64,000 nt of DNA. Source: Metallococcus carri. Lineage in GTDB: Bacteria; Actinomycetota; Actinomycetes; Actinomycetales; Dermatophilaceae. The stretch spans positions 62,001 to 126,000 of the forward strand of contig NZ_JAAOIV010000009.1 in assembly GCF_011440275.1 (NCBI RefSeq). Reading direction: 5' to 3'. The notes beneath the pieces are model-generated. The model saw only the letters and a list, made by a program, of their open reading frames with translations, did no database searches and was not told the origin of the DNA. Every line of letters begins with the position of its first letter. Position 1 is the stretch's first letter. The position numbers and the translations under genes were made by a program. Of the stretch, positions 33,713 through 42,513 are shown piece by piece.

Positions 33713-35778
33713 CGGTCACCTCGGGTGGCGATCAGGAGCCGGGCGAAGACCGGGGTGCCGATCAAGGCGCACACCAATCCCATCGGCAGTTGGACAGGAG
33801 CGAGAACGGCACGACCGACGGTGTCGGCGACCAAGGCCAATAGCCCGCCGAGCAGCGCCGCCAGCACGAGCAGCCCCCGGTGCCGCGCCCCGAGGAGCAC
33901 GCGGGCAAGGTGCGGTGCGACGAGGCCGACGAAGCCCACCACCCCGACCACGCTGGTCGCGGCCGCGACCAGCACCACCGAGACGACGATCGCGCCGGCG
34001 CGCACGCGCATGGTCGAGACACCGAGCAGCGCCGGGGTGTCAGCGTCCAGCTGGATCAGATCCAGTCGGTGGTGCGCCCACACCCCCGCCGCCAACCCGG
34101 CGACCGCGATGACGCCGACGACAAGCGCACCGGCCAGGCTCGCGCCATACGTCGAGCCGCCGAGCCAGGTGAGCGCGCGACTCTGATCGGAAGGGTCGGT
34201 CCGCGCGATCAGGAAGGTCGTCAGCGCAGTGGTCCCCGCCTGCACGCCGAGACCCACGAGCACGACTCGAGTCGGGTCGAATCCGCTTCTCGCACAAGCG
34301 AAAACGATGACAACGGCGCTCGCAGCCGCACCGGTCAAGGCACCCAGCAAGACTGCCCCCGATCCGGCGGTGAACCCCACCAGAGGTCCGCCAACCAGTG
34401 CCAGGATGGCGCCCAGACCGGCTCCCGAGCTGACCCCGAGCAGGCCGGGATCAGCCAGCGGATTGCGACTGACCGCCTGCACCAGCGTGCCCGCAACCGC
34501 CAGGGCGACGCCTGCGGTCACGGCCGCGACCACGCGCGGCAGCCGAGACTCCACCACGAAGGACACCGACCCCGGCGCGACACCGCGCACCCAGTTGACG
34601 AGATCGCCGCCGAGCAGCAGCCCATCGCCGAGGAGCAAGGCACCGGGGATCGCGGCAGCCAGGGCGGCCGCAGTGACGGCGACCACCAGCCGCGGGTGGC
34701 GTGCGGTGCGCTCGAGCGTGCGGCCCATGCCCGTCGCGCCGACGTCCGACCGGCCCGAACGCATCCCCCGGGACAGCCCGATCAGCACCACCGCGCCGAC
34801 GATCGTGGTCACGACGCCCGTCGGTATGTCGACCGCGGCCTGCGCTCCCAGCGTCGCCCGGACCACGAGGTCGGCGACGATGACCACGGCGGCACCGGCG
34901 AGCCCACTGGCGGGCACGCGCACCCGGTGCGGGCGCAAGCCGGGATACCGCCGCGCGAGCCCAGTCACCGCCACCGGAGCGCACAACCCGACGAAACCGA
35001 GCGGGCCGCACAAGGTCACCGCGACCGCTGACAGCAGCACCGCAACGACCACGAGTGCGCCCTTGGTCCGACCCACCGGCACCCCGAGCGAGGCCGCGGC
35101 GTCATCGCCGAGACCGAGCAGATCCAGACGGGGTGCGAGCGCCAGCAGCAGCACCACACCGACGAGGACGAGAGGGACCGGCTGCAGCACGCCCGCCATA
35201 CCGGATTGGTCCAAACTGCCTGCGCCCCAAGCGAATAGCCCCTGAGTGCGTTGGCTGTCGAGCAGGATCAGCATGCCGGTCACCGATGACAACCCAAGGG
35301 TGAGCACCGACCCGGCCAGCACCAATCGCACGGGCGACCGGTCCCCCGCCGCGAGCAGCGCGATCGCCGCCGCGGCAAGGCCGCCGACGAAGGCCAGGCC
35401 CATCCCCGCGAAGCCCGCGACCGGCCAGCCGACGATGGCACCGACCGCGAGGGTCAGCGCTGCACCAGCGTTGACCGCCAGCGTGTCCGGGGAGGCGAGC
35501 GGGTTGCGGGTGATCGACTGCAACACGCAACCGGCCATCCCGAGACAGATCCCGACCACCAGGGCGGCGGCCAGCCGCGGCAGCCGCCCGTCGAGCACCA
35601 GCGCTCGAGCGGACGGGTCACCGGCGAGCGCGTCCCACAGGACGTGGGCACCCGTCGTGCCCTGGGCCAGATGCGCGATGCCGAGCGCCGCGACGATCCC
35701 GAGCCCCAGCAGCGCGCCGAGGAGCCGGTGGCGCGCCCGGCTGGGCTGCACCACCGGCACCGCGTGCGTGAGGGTCAC
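33709..35778 (-). CDS. FhuB-like fused FecCD iron-siderophore ABC permease
   Basis: 689 residues from GTG 35778, which overlaps the binding-protein stop. Two FecCD domains are fused in one chain, each with the hallmark RLPR..A..G..L..AG...Q...RNPLA.P (first about residue 70-110: RLPRLAAALVVGICLGMAGC; second about 405-445: RLPRVVAAVTAGVALAVAG). Some 18-20 membrane helices are expected. Most actinobacterial systems use two separate permeases, so the fusion replaces a heterodimer. It passes siderophore-bound iron inward using the ATPase at 36809-37624. Confidence 0.93.
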   Translation of the reverse strand: MTLTHAVPVVQPSRARHRLLGALLGLGIVAALGIAHLAQGTTGAHVLWDALAGDPSARALVLDGRLPRLAAALVVGICLGMAGCVLQSITRNPLASPDTLAVNAGAALTLAVGAIVGWPVAGFAGMGLAFVGGLAAAAIALLAAGDRSPVRLVLAGSVLTLGLSSVTGMLILLDSQRTQGLFAWGAGSLDQSGMAGVLQPVPLVLVGVVLLLALAPRLDLLGLGDDAAASLGVPVGRTKGALVVVAVLLSAVAVTLCGPLGFVGLCAPVAVTGLARRYPGLRPHRVRVPASGLAGAAVVIVADLVVRATLGAQAAVDIPTGVVTTIVGAVVLIGLSRGMRSGRSDVGATGMGRTLERTARHPRLVVAVTAAALAAAIPGALLLGDGLLLGGDLVNWVRGVAPGSVSFVVESRLPRVVAAVTAGVALAVAGTLVQAVSRNPLADPGLLGVSSGAGLGAILALVGGPLVGFTAGSGAVLLGALTGAAASAVVIVFACARSGFDPTRVVLVGLGVQAGTTALTTFLIARTDPSDQSRALTWLGGSTYGASLAGALVVGVIAVAGLAAGVWAHHRLDLIQLDADTPALLGVSTMRVRAGAIVVSVVLVAAATSVVGVVGFVGLVAPHLARVLLGARHRGLLVLAALLGGLLALVADTVGRAVLAPVQLPMGLVCALIGTPVFARLLIATRGDR

Positions 35779-36749
35779 GCCGTCGCGAGGTCGGCGACCA
35801 ATCGGTCGGCCCACTGGCGCACGGAGGCGGGACCGCCATACAGCCAGACGCCGTCGGCGGTGCGCACCACCTGCCCCGACTTGACGAACGGCAGGCCGGT
35901 CCACGCGGCGCTCTTGGGCAGCACGGTCTTGACCGGGTCCGATTCGCTGCTGCCCCAGTAGAGGAAGGTCGTGTTGGCCGGCAGGGTGGACAGGCCCTCG
36001 AGGTCGCTCGAACCGACGCCCCAGACCGGGTCACCCTTGCCCTTCCACGCGTTGACCAGCCCGAGCCGCTGCGCGACGGCCCCCGGCAGCGACCCGGTCG
36101 CGTGCATCCGGAAGTCAACGGTGTTGCCCTGGGCGTTGGGATAGGCGAGCACATAGGGCCGCTTGCCCGCCGGCGTCGCCTGCACCTTGGTGCGCAGCGT
36201 GCCGAGATAGGAATTCATGCTCGCCAGCACAGTGTTCGCCTTGTCCTGCTTGCCGAGCAGCGTGGCCACCGCACGGAAGTTCGACTCCATCTTGCCCATC
36301 GGATTGCTCGCATCGGCGCCCTTCAGCAGCACGACCGGAGCGATCTGCTTCAGCCGCCCGAGCACATTGGCGGGCACCGACTCCTCGACACCGACGATCA
36401 CGTCCGGCTTGGCCTTGGCGATCGCCTCCAGGCTCGGCGTCGCACGCAGACCGACATCGATCGGCTGCCCGCTGATCTTGGCCGCGCTGTCCCATCTGCC
36501 GAAGCCCTTGACATCGGCCACCCCGACCGGCTGCACGCCGAGGGTGATCGCGTCCTCGGTCTGCGCCCATTCCAGCGTGACGATCCGCTTGGCCGGGGCG
36601 TTCAGCGTGACACGCTGCCCTTTGCCATCGGTGACGGTGACCTGGCCGCCCGCACTTTTGCCTCCTTGGTTGACGGCAGTGGCGGTGCTCCCGCATCCGG
36701 CGAGCAACGAGGCGACGGCGAGCATGGGCAGAGCGGACTTCAGGGACAT
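35775..36749 (-). CDS. Iron-siderophore ABC transporter substrate-binding lipoprotein
   Basis: 324 residues. A signal peptide ends in a lipobox (ASLLAGCGS, Cys19). The class III binding fold follows: KRIVTLEWAQTEDAITLGVQPVGVADVKGF, LEAIAKAKPDVIVGVEE and GVWLYGGPASVRQWADRLVADL. It captures ferric siderophore outside the membrane. The start ATG 36749 is set by the signal peptide. It lies 59 bases after the ATPase gene and overlaps the permease by four bases. Confidence 0.93.
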   Translation of the reverse strand: MSLKSALPMLAVASLLAGCGSTATAVNQGGKSAGGQVTVTDGKGQRVTLNAPAKRIVTLEWAQTEDAITLGVQPVGVADVKGFGRWDSAAKISGQPIDVGLRATPSLEAIAKAKPDVIVGVEESVPANVLGRLKQIAPVVLLKGADASNPMGKMESNFRAVATLLGKQDKANTVLASMNSYLGTLRTKVQATPAGKRPYVLAYPNAQGNTVDFRMHATGSLPGAVAQRLGLVNAWKGKGDPVWGVGSSDLEGLSTLPANTTFLYWGSSESDPVKTVLPKSAAWTGLPFVKSGQVVRTADGVWLYGGPASVRQWADRLVADLATA

Positions 36750-36808
36750 AATGACTTCCGTTGTGAGAGAACGAGATTCGGTATGACGTGTGCTTGGCTT
36801 GGCGTGAA

Positions 36809-37624
36809 TCAGGCGGTGGCCGTGAGCGCGCGCAGGTGCCCGAAGGCATCCACCCGCAAACGTCCGTCGGCGGTGTGTCCGGTGGACACCGGCACGCCGA
36901 AGGCATCGCTCAGCCGGCCGGCGGTCAGCACCTGCGCGGGCGTGCCGTCGGCGACGACCTCGCCGTCGACCAGCAGCACGACCCGGTCGGCGATGGCCGC
37001 GGCGTGGTTGAGGTCGTGCAGGACGACACCGACCGCCGCGCCATCGGTGGCGAGGGCGCGCAGGAGTTCCAGCACGGCGACTTGGTGACGCAGATCGAGG
37101 TGGTTGGTGGGTTCGTCGAGCAGCAGCACCGGGGTGTCCTGGGCGAGGCAGGCGGCGAGCCAGACGCGCTGGACCTGGCCGCCGGACAGCGCGTCCACCG
37201 CACGGTCGGCGAGCTCGGTCAGCCCGCAGGTCGCCAGGGCCCGATCCACCGCCGCGGCGCCATCGTCGTCCCGCCCGGTGAACCGCTGCCGATGCGGGTA
37301 GCGGCCGAAACCGACCGCATCGCGCACCGTGACGCCGGCCGGCACCGGTCGCTGCTGGCACAGCATGGCGATGCGGCGGGCCACCTCGCGCGAGGACAAG
37401 TCGGCCGCGTCGGTCGAGCCGTCGTCGGCGACGAACTGCACCGTGCCCCCCGAGAGCGGGTGCAGCCGAGCAATGCCGCGCAGCAAGGTGGACTTGCCGC
37501 TGCCGTTCGGCCCGACCAGCGCCGTGACCTCGCCGGGCCGCAGGTCCAGGCCGGCGCCGCGCACGACATCGGTGCGACCGTGGGCGAGCTGCAGGTCGCT
37601 GGCAGTGACGGAGGTCGGGCTCAT
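36809..37624 (-). CDS. Iron-siderophore ABC transporter ATP-binding protein
   Basis: 271 residues with Walker A VGPNGSGKST, Q-loop MLCQQRPVP, ABC signature ALSGGQVQRVWLAACLA, Walker B VLLLDEPTNHLDL and H-loop VVLHDLNHAAAIADR. FepC/FhuC type. First gene of the operon ATPase - binding protein - fused permease - reductase. ATG 37624 is preferred over a start six codons earlier, because that one would sit inside the iron-box region. Confidence 0.94.
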   Translation of the reverse strand: MSPTSVTASDLQLAHGRTDVVRGAGLDLRPGEVTALVGPNGSGKSTLLRGIARLHPLSGGTVQFVADDGSTDAADLSSREVARRIAMLCQQRPVPAGVTVRDAVGFGRYPHRQRFTGRDDDGAAAVDRALATCGLTELADRAVDALSGGQVQRVWLAACLAQDTPVLLLDEPTNHLDLRHQVAVLELLRALATDGAAVGVVLHDLNHAAAIADRVVLLVDGEVVADGTPAQVLTAGRLSDAFGVPVSTGHTADGRLRVDAFGHLRALTATA

Positions 37625-37634
37625 GCGACCAACG

Positions 37635-37653
37635 TTAGGCAAGCCTTACCTAA
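37635..37653. promoter_or_regulatory. IdeR/DtxR-type iron box
   Basis: TTAGGCAAGCCTTACCTAA, a 19-base imperfect palindrome, closely fits the DtxR/IdeR consensus (TTAGGTTAGGCTAACCTAA) and lies 10 bases upstream of the ATPase start. Iron-loaded repressor would shut the operon off when iron is sufficient. Confidence 0.88.
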
Positions 37654-37679
37654 TCGTGCAACCCGGGTCCGACATCGGC

Positions 37680-37787
37680 GTGTCCGCAGCAACGCGCCAC
37701 GGCACGTGCGCAGACGCGGACACCCACGCACCCGCCATACCGAGTGTCCGCAGATCCGCCCCACCGCTCGTGCGCACACGCGGACAC
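37680..37787. repeat. Two copies of a GTGTCCGC...GCGGACAC inverted-repeat element
   Basis: Copies at 37680-37723 and 37744-37787 share 8-base arms (GTGTCCGC and GCGGACAC) and a central GTGCGCA segment. A better-paired member of the same family is at 55074-55117. They lie between the iron operon promoter and the end of the YdcZ-type gene. Confidence 0.75.
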
Positions 37788-37808
37788 CCGCGCGCCCGCC
37801 TCTTCGAC

Positions 37809-38786
37809 TCAGCGCCGGCGCGCCGCCACACCCGCACCCATCGCCGCCAGCAGCGTGATGCCCAACCCGAGCACCAACTGCGCGCTCACGTCACCGCGGG
37901 TCACCGGGTCGAGCAGATCGAGGCACAGAGCCGCCAGCAACTGCCCCGCCACCGACAGCAGCCCGAAGAGCAGCACTCCGGTGTGCCGCACCGCCCACGC
38001 CGTGATCGCGATGAAGACGATGCCGACGAGACCACCCCACCAGGCCCACCACGGCACGCCGGTCGGCGGGCCCCACCCGGCCGTTCCCGTCCGCGCCAGG
38101 ATCACCGCGCTCATCACCAGCAGCGCGATCGTGCCGACGAAGAAGTTTTGCCAGGTGGTCGCCATCGGGCTGCCGTTGGCGACCGAGACCCGCGCGTTGG
38201 TCGCCTGCTGGCCGGCCATCAGCGCACCGGCCGCGAACGCCGCGAGCGCCGGCCAGACCGCGAACGACCCACCACTGCGATGCGCCGTCGCCGACACGAC
38301 CACACCGACGACCGCCACCACCGCCGCGACCACCCGGGACACCGTCACCGCCTGTATGCCGGCCGGGCCGAGTCCCAGCCGATCGACCAGCAGCGCGTTG
38401 AGCGTCTGCCCACCGACCACGCCGACGCTGAAGATTGCCACCCCGACGATCGGCACCGACCAGGACTGCACCGCGACCAGGATCGCCCCGGCGATGCCGC
38501 CGATGCACTGCCACCAGCGCAACCGGCCCTCGCGCAGCGCATCGCGGATGCCGAACCATCCGGCCCGCATCGAGCGCGAGACCAGCAAGCCGAGGGTGAG
38601 CACGATCAGGCCCGAGCCGAAGCTCCACAGCGCCGCCACGATCCACTGCCCCGAATGCGCGGCCACCGCGCCGTTCATGCGTGACTGCAGCGACAAGCCG
38701 ACGCCGGCGGCGAAGGCGCCCACCATTGCGAGCAGGTGATGCCGCGAGTCGCCGACCGTGGCCGGCGGCGAAGCCTCAGTGGGCAA
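37809..38786 (-). CDS. DMT-family (YdcZ/DUF606) transporter
   Basis: 325 residues with about ten membrane helices in two five-helix halves, each beginning with the family pattern ([24 protein letters not shown] in the first; [33 protein letters not shown] in the second). Substrate unknown. The TTG start at 38786 overlaps the purH stop by 11 bases; Met21 at 38726 is an alternative that matches the shorter family start. Confidence 0.82.
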   Translation of the reverse strand: MPTEASPPATVGDSRHHLLAMVGAFAAGVGLSLQSRMNGAVAAHSGQWIVAALWSFGSGLIVLTLGLLVSRSMRAGWFGIRDALREGRLRWWQCIGGIAGAILVAVQSWSVPIVGVAIFSVGVVGGQTLNALLVDRLGLGPAGIQAVTVSRVVAAVVAVVGVVVSATAHRSGGSFAVWPALAAFAAGALMAGQQATNARVSVANGSPMATTWQNFFVGTIALLVMSAVILARTGTAGWGPPTGVPWWAWWGGLVGIVFIAITAWAVRHTGVLLFGLLSVAGQLLAALCLDLLDPVTRGDVSAQLVLGLGITLLAAMGAGVAARRR

Positions 38787-40374
38787 AATGCCGGGTTCCG
38801 GTGAAGTACATCGTCACGCCCGCCTCTTGCGCCGCGGCGATGACCTCCTCGTCCCGCTTGGACCCGCCCGGCGCCACGACCGCCTTCACCCCGGCGTCGA
38901 TCAGCACCTGCAACCCGTCGGCGAAGGGGAAGAACGCGTCCGACGCCGCGACCGCACCGCGCGCCCGCTCCTCGCCCGCACGCTGCACCGCGAGCCGGCT
39001 GGAGTCGACCCGGTTCACCTGGCCCATGCCGACACCGACCGACGCGCCACCGCGCGCGAGCAGGATCGCGTTGGACTTCACCGCACGCACCGCCCGCCAG
39101 GCGAACTGCAGGTCGGCCAGCGTCGGCTCGTCGGCCGGGTCGCCACTCACCAGCCGCCAGTTGGCCGCGTCGTCGCCACCGACGATCTCGCCCGCCTCGC
39201 CGCGCACCACCGCGTCGAGTGCGTCGCCTTCCTGCATCAACAGGCCGCCGGAGATCTGCCGCCGCTCCATCGCCGGTTGGCGGTCGCCGACCTTGAGCAG
39301 CCGGATGTTCTTGCGCTGGGTGAGCACGTCGAGCGCGTCGGCCTCGAAGTCGGGCGCCACGATCACCTCGGTCAGGATCCCCTTGAGGCCTTCGGCGAGC
39401 TCGCGGGTCACCGGCCGGTTGGCGGCGATCACCCCGCCGTATGCCGACACCGGGTCGCACTCGTGCGCCTTGCGGTGGGCCTCGGCGATGTCGGCGCCGA
39501 CGGCGATGCCGCACGGGTTGGCGTGCTTGATGATCGCCACCGTCGGCTGGTCGCCGTGGTCGTATGCCGCCCGGTGGGCCGCGTCCGCGTCGACATAGTT
39601 GTTGAAGCTCATCGCCTTGCCGTGCAACAGCTCGCCCTGCGCCAGACCGTCGCCGTCGGGGCGAAAACCGTTGTCGTACAACGCAGCCGACTGATGCGGG
39701 TTCTCGCCATAGCGCAGCGTCTCCCGCTTGGTCCAGGTGGCACCCATCCACGCCGGGTAGCCCTGACCATCGGAGGTGTCGACCAGCACGTTGCCCATCC
39801 AGGAGGCGACGTGGACGTCATATGTCGCGGTGTGAACGAACGCCTCGGCGGCCAGCCGCTGCCGCTGCTCGAGGGTGAACCCGCCGGCGCGCACGGCGGC
39901 GAGCACGTCGTCATACGTCGAGGGATCGGTGACGATCGCGACGGTGGGGTGATTCTTCGCGGCCGCCCGCACCATCGAGGGACCGCCGATGTCGATCTGC
40001 TCGACGCACTCGTCGGCGGACGCGCCGGACAGCACCGTCTCGGTGAAGGGATAGAGGTTGGACACGACCAGGTCGAACGGCTCGACGCCGAGGTCGGCGA
40101 GCTGCTGCACGTGCGTGTCTTTGCGCGAGTCGGCCAGGATGCCGGCGTGCACCCGCGGGTGCAGCGTTTTGACCCGCCCGTCGAGGCATTCGGGGAAGCC
40201 GGTGAGGTCCTCGACCTTGGTGACCGGCAGGCCGAGCGACTCGATGAGCGCGGCCGAGCCACCGGTGGAGACCAACTCGACGCCGGCGTCGTGCAGCCCG
40301 CGCGCCAACTCCTCCAGGCCGGTCTTGTCGTAGACCGAGATGAGTGCGCGCTTGATCGGACGCTGCTGGGACAT
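38776..40374 (-). CDS. purH: Bifunctional AICAR formyltransferase/IMP cyclohydrolase
   Basis: 532 residues. The MGS-like IMP cyclohydrolase domain (about 1-150: [47 protein letters not shown]) is followed by the AICAR formyltransferase domain ([62 protein letters not shown]). It catalyses the last two steps of IMP synthesis. ATG 40374 is chosen because the family begins here. Confidence 0.96.
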   Translation of the reverse strand: MSQQRPIKRALISVYDKTGLEELARGLHDAGVELVSTGGSAALIESLGLPVTKVEDLTGFPECLDGRVKTLHPRVHAGILADSRKDTHVQQLADLGVEPFDLVVSNLYPFTETVLSGASADECVEQIDIGGPSMVRAAAKNHPTVAIVTDPSTYDDVLAAVRAGGFTLEQRQRLAAEAFVHTATYDVHVASWMGNVLVDTSDGQGYPAWMGATWTKRETLRYGENPHQSAALYDNGFRPDGDGLAQGELLHGKAMSFNNYVDADAAHRAAYDHGDQPTVAIIKHANPCGIAVGADIAEAHRKAHECDPVSAYGGVIAANRPVTRELAEGLKGILTEVIVAPDFEADALDVLTQRKNIRLLKVGDRQPAMERRQISGGLLMQEGDALDAVVRGEAGEIVGGDDAANWRLVSGDPADEPTLADLQFAWRAVRAVKSNAILLARGGASVGVGMGQVNRVDSSRLAVQRAGEERARGAVAASDAFFPFADGLQVLIDAGVKAVVAPGGSKRDEEVIAAAQEAGVTMYFTGTRHFAH

Positions 40375-40513
40375 GAATGCTCCCTCGTGGGTCGTAGCGA
40401 AGTCCGAGGCGCACCCAGGCGGGCGATGCGCGTCGATGCGGTTCACTTCCCGGTGGTGGTCCACCTGCGCCAGTCGTGTGCCGCCGAGCTTATCGGCGCG
40501 CGGGTCGGCGGCT

Positions 40514-40912
40514 CTAACCGGACAGGTCGGCCAGGAAGGAATGCTGCCCATCGTCGAACCGGTTGTCGCACGCGGTGACCGCAGCCTTGGTGTTCGCGCC
40601 CTCGAGGCAGTCGCGATAGGGCGCCGCCGCACCCCAGAAGATGTACGGCAGCGCGAGGCTGACGCCGAGCATCGCGGTGATCGCCATTCCGCTGATCGTC
40701 CACCAGCGCGCGTTGCGCGGGGCGCTCGCCTCTCGCAGCGCGCCATAGCACCGGGCCGATGCGACGAGCGAGGCGGTGAGCGGCAGGAAGGCCACCGCAT
40801 TGAACGGCACCGGCATGAACGACGCGAGGAACGCGAGCAGCAAATACCCGGTCGCGCGGCGGGACTGGCGGAAGGCGTCCTGCGCCTGCTCCGGGGGCAT
40901 CGGGGTGTCCAT
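40514..40912 (-). CDS. Hypothetical small membrane protein
   Basis: 132 residues with three likely helices ([51 protein letters not shown]). The extracytoplasmic C-terminal tail has two Cys ([21 protein letters not shown]) that could form a disulfide. No family recognised. It lies between purH and the divergent purN, only 26 bases from the purN start, so the two promoters must overlap the coding ends. Confidence 0.68.
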   Translation of the reverse strand: MDTPMPPEQAQDAFRQSRRATGYLLLAFLASFMPVPFNAVAFLPLTASLVASARCYGALREASAPRNARWWTISGMAITAMLGVSLALPYIFWGAAAPYRDCLEGANTKAAVTACDNRFDDGQHSFLADLSG

Positions 40913-40938
40913 CGTGGCTCACGCTAGCGTGAGCCACC

Positions 40939-41553
40939 GTGAGCTCCCCCGCCCCCGTCGTCGTGCTGCTGTCCGGAGCCGGTTCGCTGTGCCAGGCCCT
41001 TATCGACGCCAGCGCGGATCCGGCGTATGGCGTCCGCGTGGTCGCCGTGGGAGCCGACCGCGCGGGGGTCGAAGGGCTCGCGCGAGCCGAGCGGGCCGGC
41101 ATACCGACCTTCGTATGCCGGGTGCGCGACTTCCCCGACCGGGCCGCCTGGGATGCCGCCCTCACCGAGCAGGTCGCGTCCTTCCAGCCGGAGCTGGTGG
41201 TGTCGGCGGGGTTCTTGAAGCTGGTGGGCGAGACCTTCCTGGACCGGTTCGGCGGGCGCTATCTCAACAGCCACAACGCCCTGCTGCCGAGTTTTCCGGG
41301 GATCCATGGCCCGGCCGACGCGCTCGCGTATGGCGTGAAGATCACCGGCGCGACGCTCTTCGTGGTGGACCGCGGCGTCGACACCGGCGCGATCATCGCC
41401 CAGGCCGCGGTGCCCGTGCTCGATGACGACACCGTCGACTCGCTGACCGAGCGGATCAAGTCGGTCGAGCGGCCGCAGCTCGTGGAGTATGTCGGCCGAC
41501 TGGCTCGCGAGGGCTATCGCCTCGAGGGCCGGCGGGTGCTCATCGGCCCCTGA
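40939..41553 (+). CDS. purN: Phosphoribosylglycinamide formyltransferase
   Basis: 204 residues from GTG 40939. The formyltransferase core is clear: VVVLLSGAGSLCQALIDA, VVSAGFLKLVGETFL, LNSHNALLPSFPGIHGPADALAYGVKITGATLFVVDRGVDTGAIIAQ (Asn, His and Asp of the active site). It transfers formyl from 10-formyl-THF to GAR. Here the Pro usually found in the Asn-x-His-Pro motif is Asn. It is read opposite to purH, unlike the purN-purH operon common in relatives. Confidence 0.94.
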   Translation: MSSPAPVVVLLSGAGSLCQALIDASADPAYGVRVVAVGADRAGVEGLARAERAGIPTFVCRVRDFPDRAAWDAALTEQVASFQPELVVSAGFLKLVGETFLDRFGGRYLNSHNALLPSFPGIHGPADALAYGVKITGATLFVVDRGVDTGAIIAQAAVPVLDDDTVDSLTERIKSVERPQLVEYVGRLAREGYRLEGRRVLIGP

Positions 41554-41575
41554 CCGCCACACCGCGGCGGGAGCG

Positions 41576-41704
41576 ACACCCGTAGTAAGGGGATCCGGTC
41601 GCTATAACCGCCACATTCCCCTACTACCGCTGTAGAGAGAGCCGACACCCGTGGTAAGGGGATGCGGTCGCTATAACCGCCAGATTCCCCTACTACCGCT
41701 GTAG
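41576..41704. repeat. Two palindromic repeats around a GGTCGCTATAACC core
   Basis: Copies at 41576-41634 and 41645-41704 each read CCCGTAGTAAGGGGA, then CGGTCGCTATAACCG, then TTCCCCTACTACCGCTGTAG. The outer arms pair with each other (one bulge) and the core is partly self-complementary, giving a long stem. They sit between convergent purN and the small gene at 41717-42103 and may terminate both. The core is shared with 30609-30623. Confidence 0.82.
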
Positions 41705-41716
41705 CAGAGGGTGTCG

Positions 41717-42103
41717 TCAGTCGCCGCGCGGAAGCTCGATGACCGACCCGCGCACCGCGCGCGGCGCCCCGTCGTGCGGCGCGCGCTGCGGAGTGGCGTA
41801 ATCACCGTCCATGGCCATCAGGAAGTCGTCACGGTCGGCGTCGCTGGGGTCGGGATCCCCGGCATACCGCGTGAGCACGTCGGCGACCTGCCGCACCGAG
41901 TCGGTGAGGGTGGCCAGGCCGAGGTCGAGCCCGGCCGCGACCCGCGCGGCCTGGTCGACGTGGTCGGCCGGCAGGTGGGTGATCGTCGCGGCGGCGACGC
42001 CGGAGACGGTGGCGCGGCAGCGTTCGAGGGGTCGGACCTGGGCCGAGAGTGACTCGGCGATTCCGCGCAGAACTGACGCCGGATCGGGTCCGGCGTCCGT
42101 CAC
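41717..42103 (-). CDS. Hypothetical helical protein
   Basis: 128 residues from GTG 42103, overlapping the upstream gene stop (GTGA). Mostly helical in the first 90 residues ([68 protein letters not shown]), then a polar tail. Size and helix pattern recall small ESX/WXG100-associated proteins, but no WxG motif is present. Function unknown. Confidence 0.6.
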   Translation of the reverse strand: MTDAGPDPASVLRGIAESLSAQVRPLERCRATVSGVAAATITHLPADHVDQAARVAAGLDLGLATLTDSVRQVADVLTRYAGDPDPSDADRDDFLMAMDGDYATPQRAPHDGAPRAVRGSVIELPRGD

Positions 42104-42357
42104 GTGCTCTCCTCCTCGGTCATCCCGGCGAGCCTACGCACCTGAACGACCAGTCCCTCGGCTTCGGCGGACAGAGCTTCGAGCGCCTTGGCCGTCGCTG
42201 CTGCGACCGACGGATCATCGATGGTGGCGGCACGCTCGCGCTGATCGCGCAGGTCGCGACTCAACTGCTCCAGCGAGCCCGCGGCTCGTGAGGCCAAGTG
42301 CGATTGCGCTGCCAGTTCGGCACTGTCACCGACGTGATCGTCGTCCGACCGCGTCAT
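42100..42357 (-). CDS. Hypothetical small helical protein
   Basis: 85 residues, nearly all predicted helix and rich in Ala, Glu and Ser (LAAQSHLASRAAGSLEQLSRDLRDQRERAATI...VAAATAKALEALSAEAEGLVVQVRRLAG). Likely a coiled-coil partner of the next gene, with which it overlaps by four bases. No family recognised. Confidence 0.58.
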   Translation of the reverse strand: MTRSDDDHVGDSAELAAQSHLASRAAGSLEQLSRDLRDQRERAATIDDPSVAAATAKALEALSAEAEGLVVQVRRLAGMTEEEST

Positions 42358-42513
42358 CCGGACCGCCTCCTTGCGTCGAGGTCCGACCCACTCAACGACG
42401 ATAGGTCACCGAGGCGACCAGATCGGCCAACCGACCCGACGTTGTGCAATGCGATCCGTCCACGCGCACGATGGTGCCCGCCGGGCCAGGCCGGTCAGGC
42501 CCGGCCTACCGCC

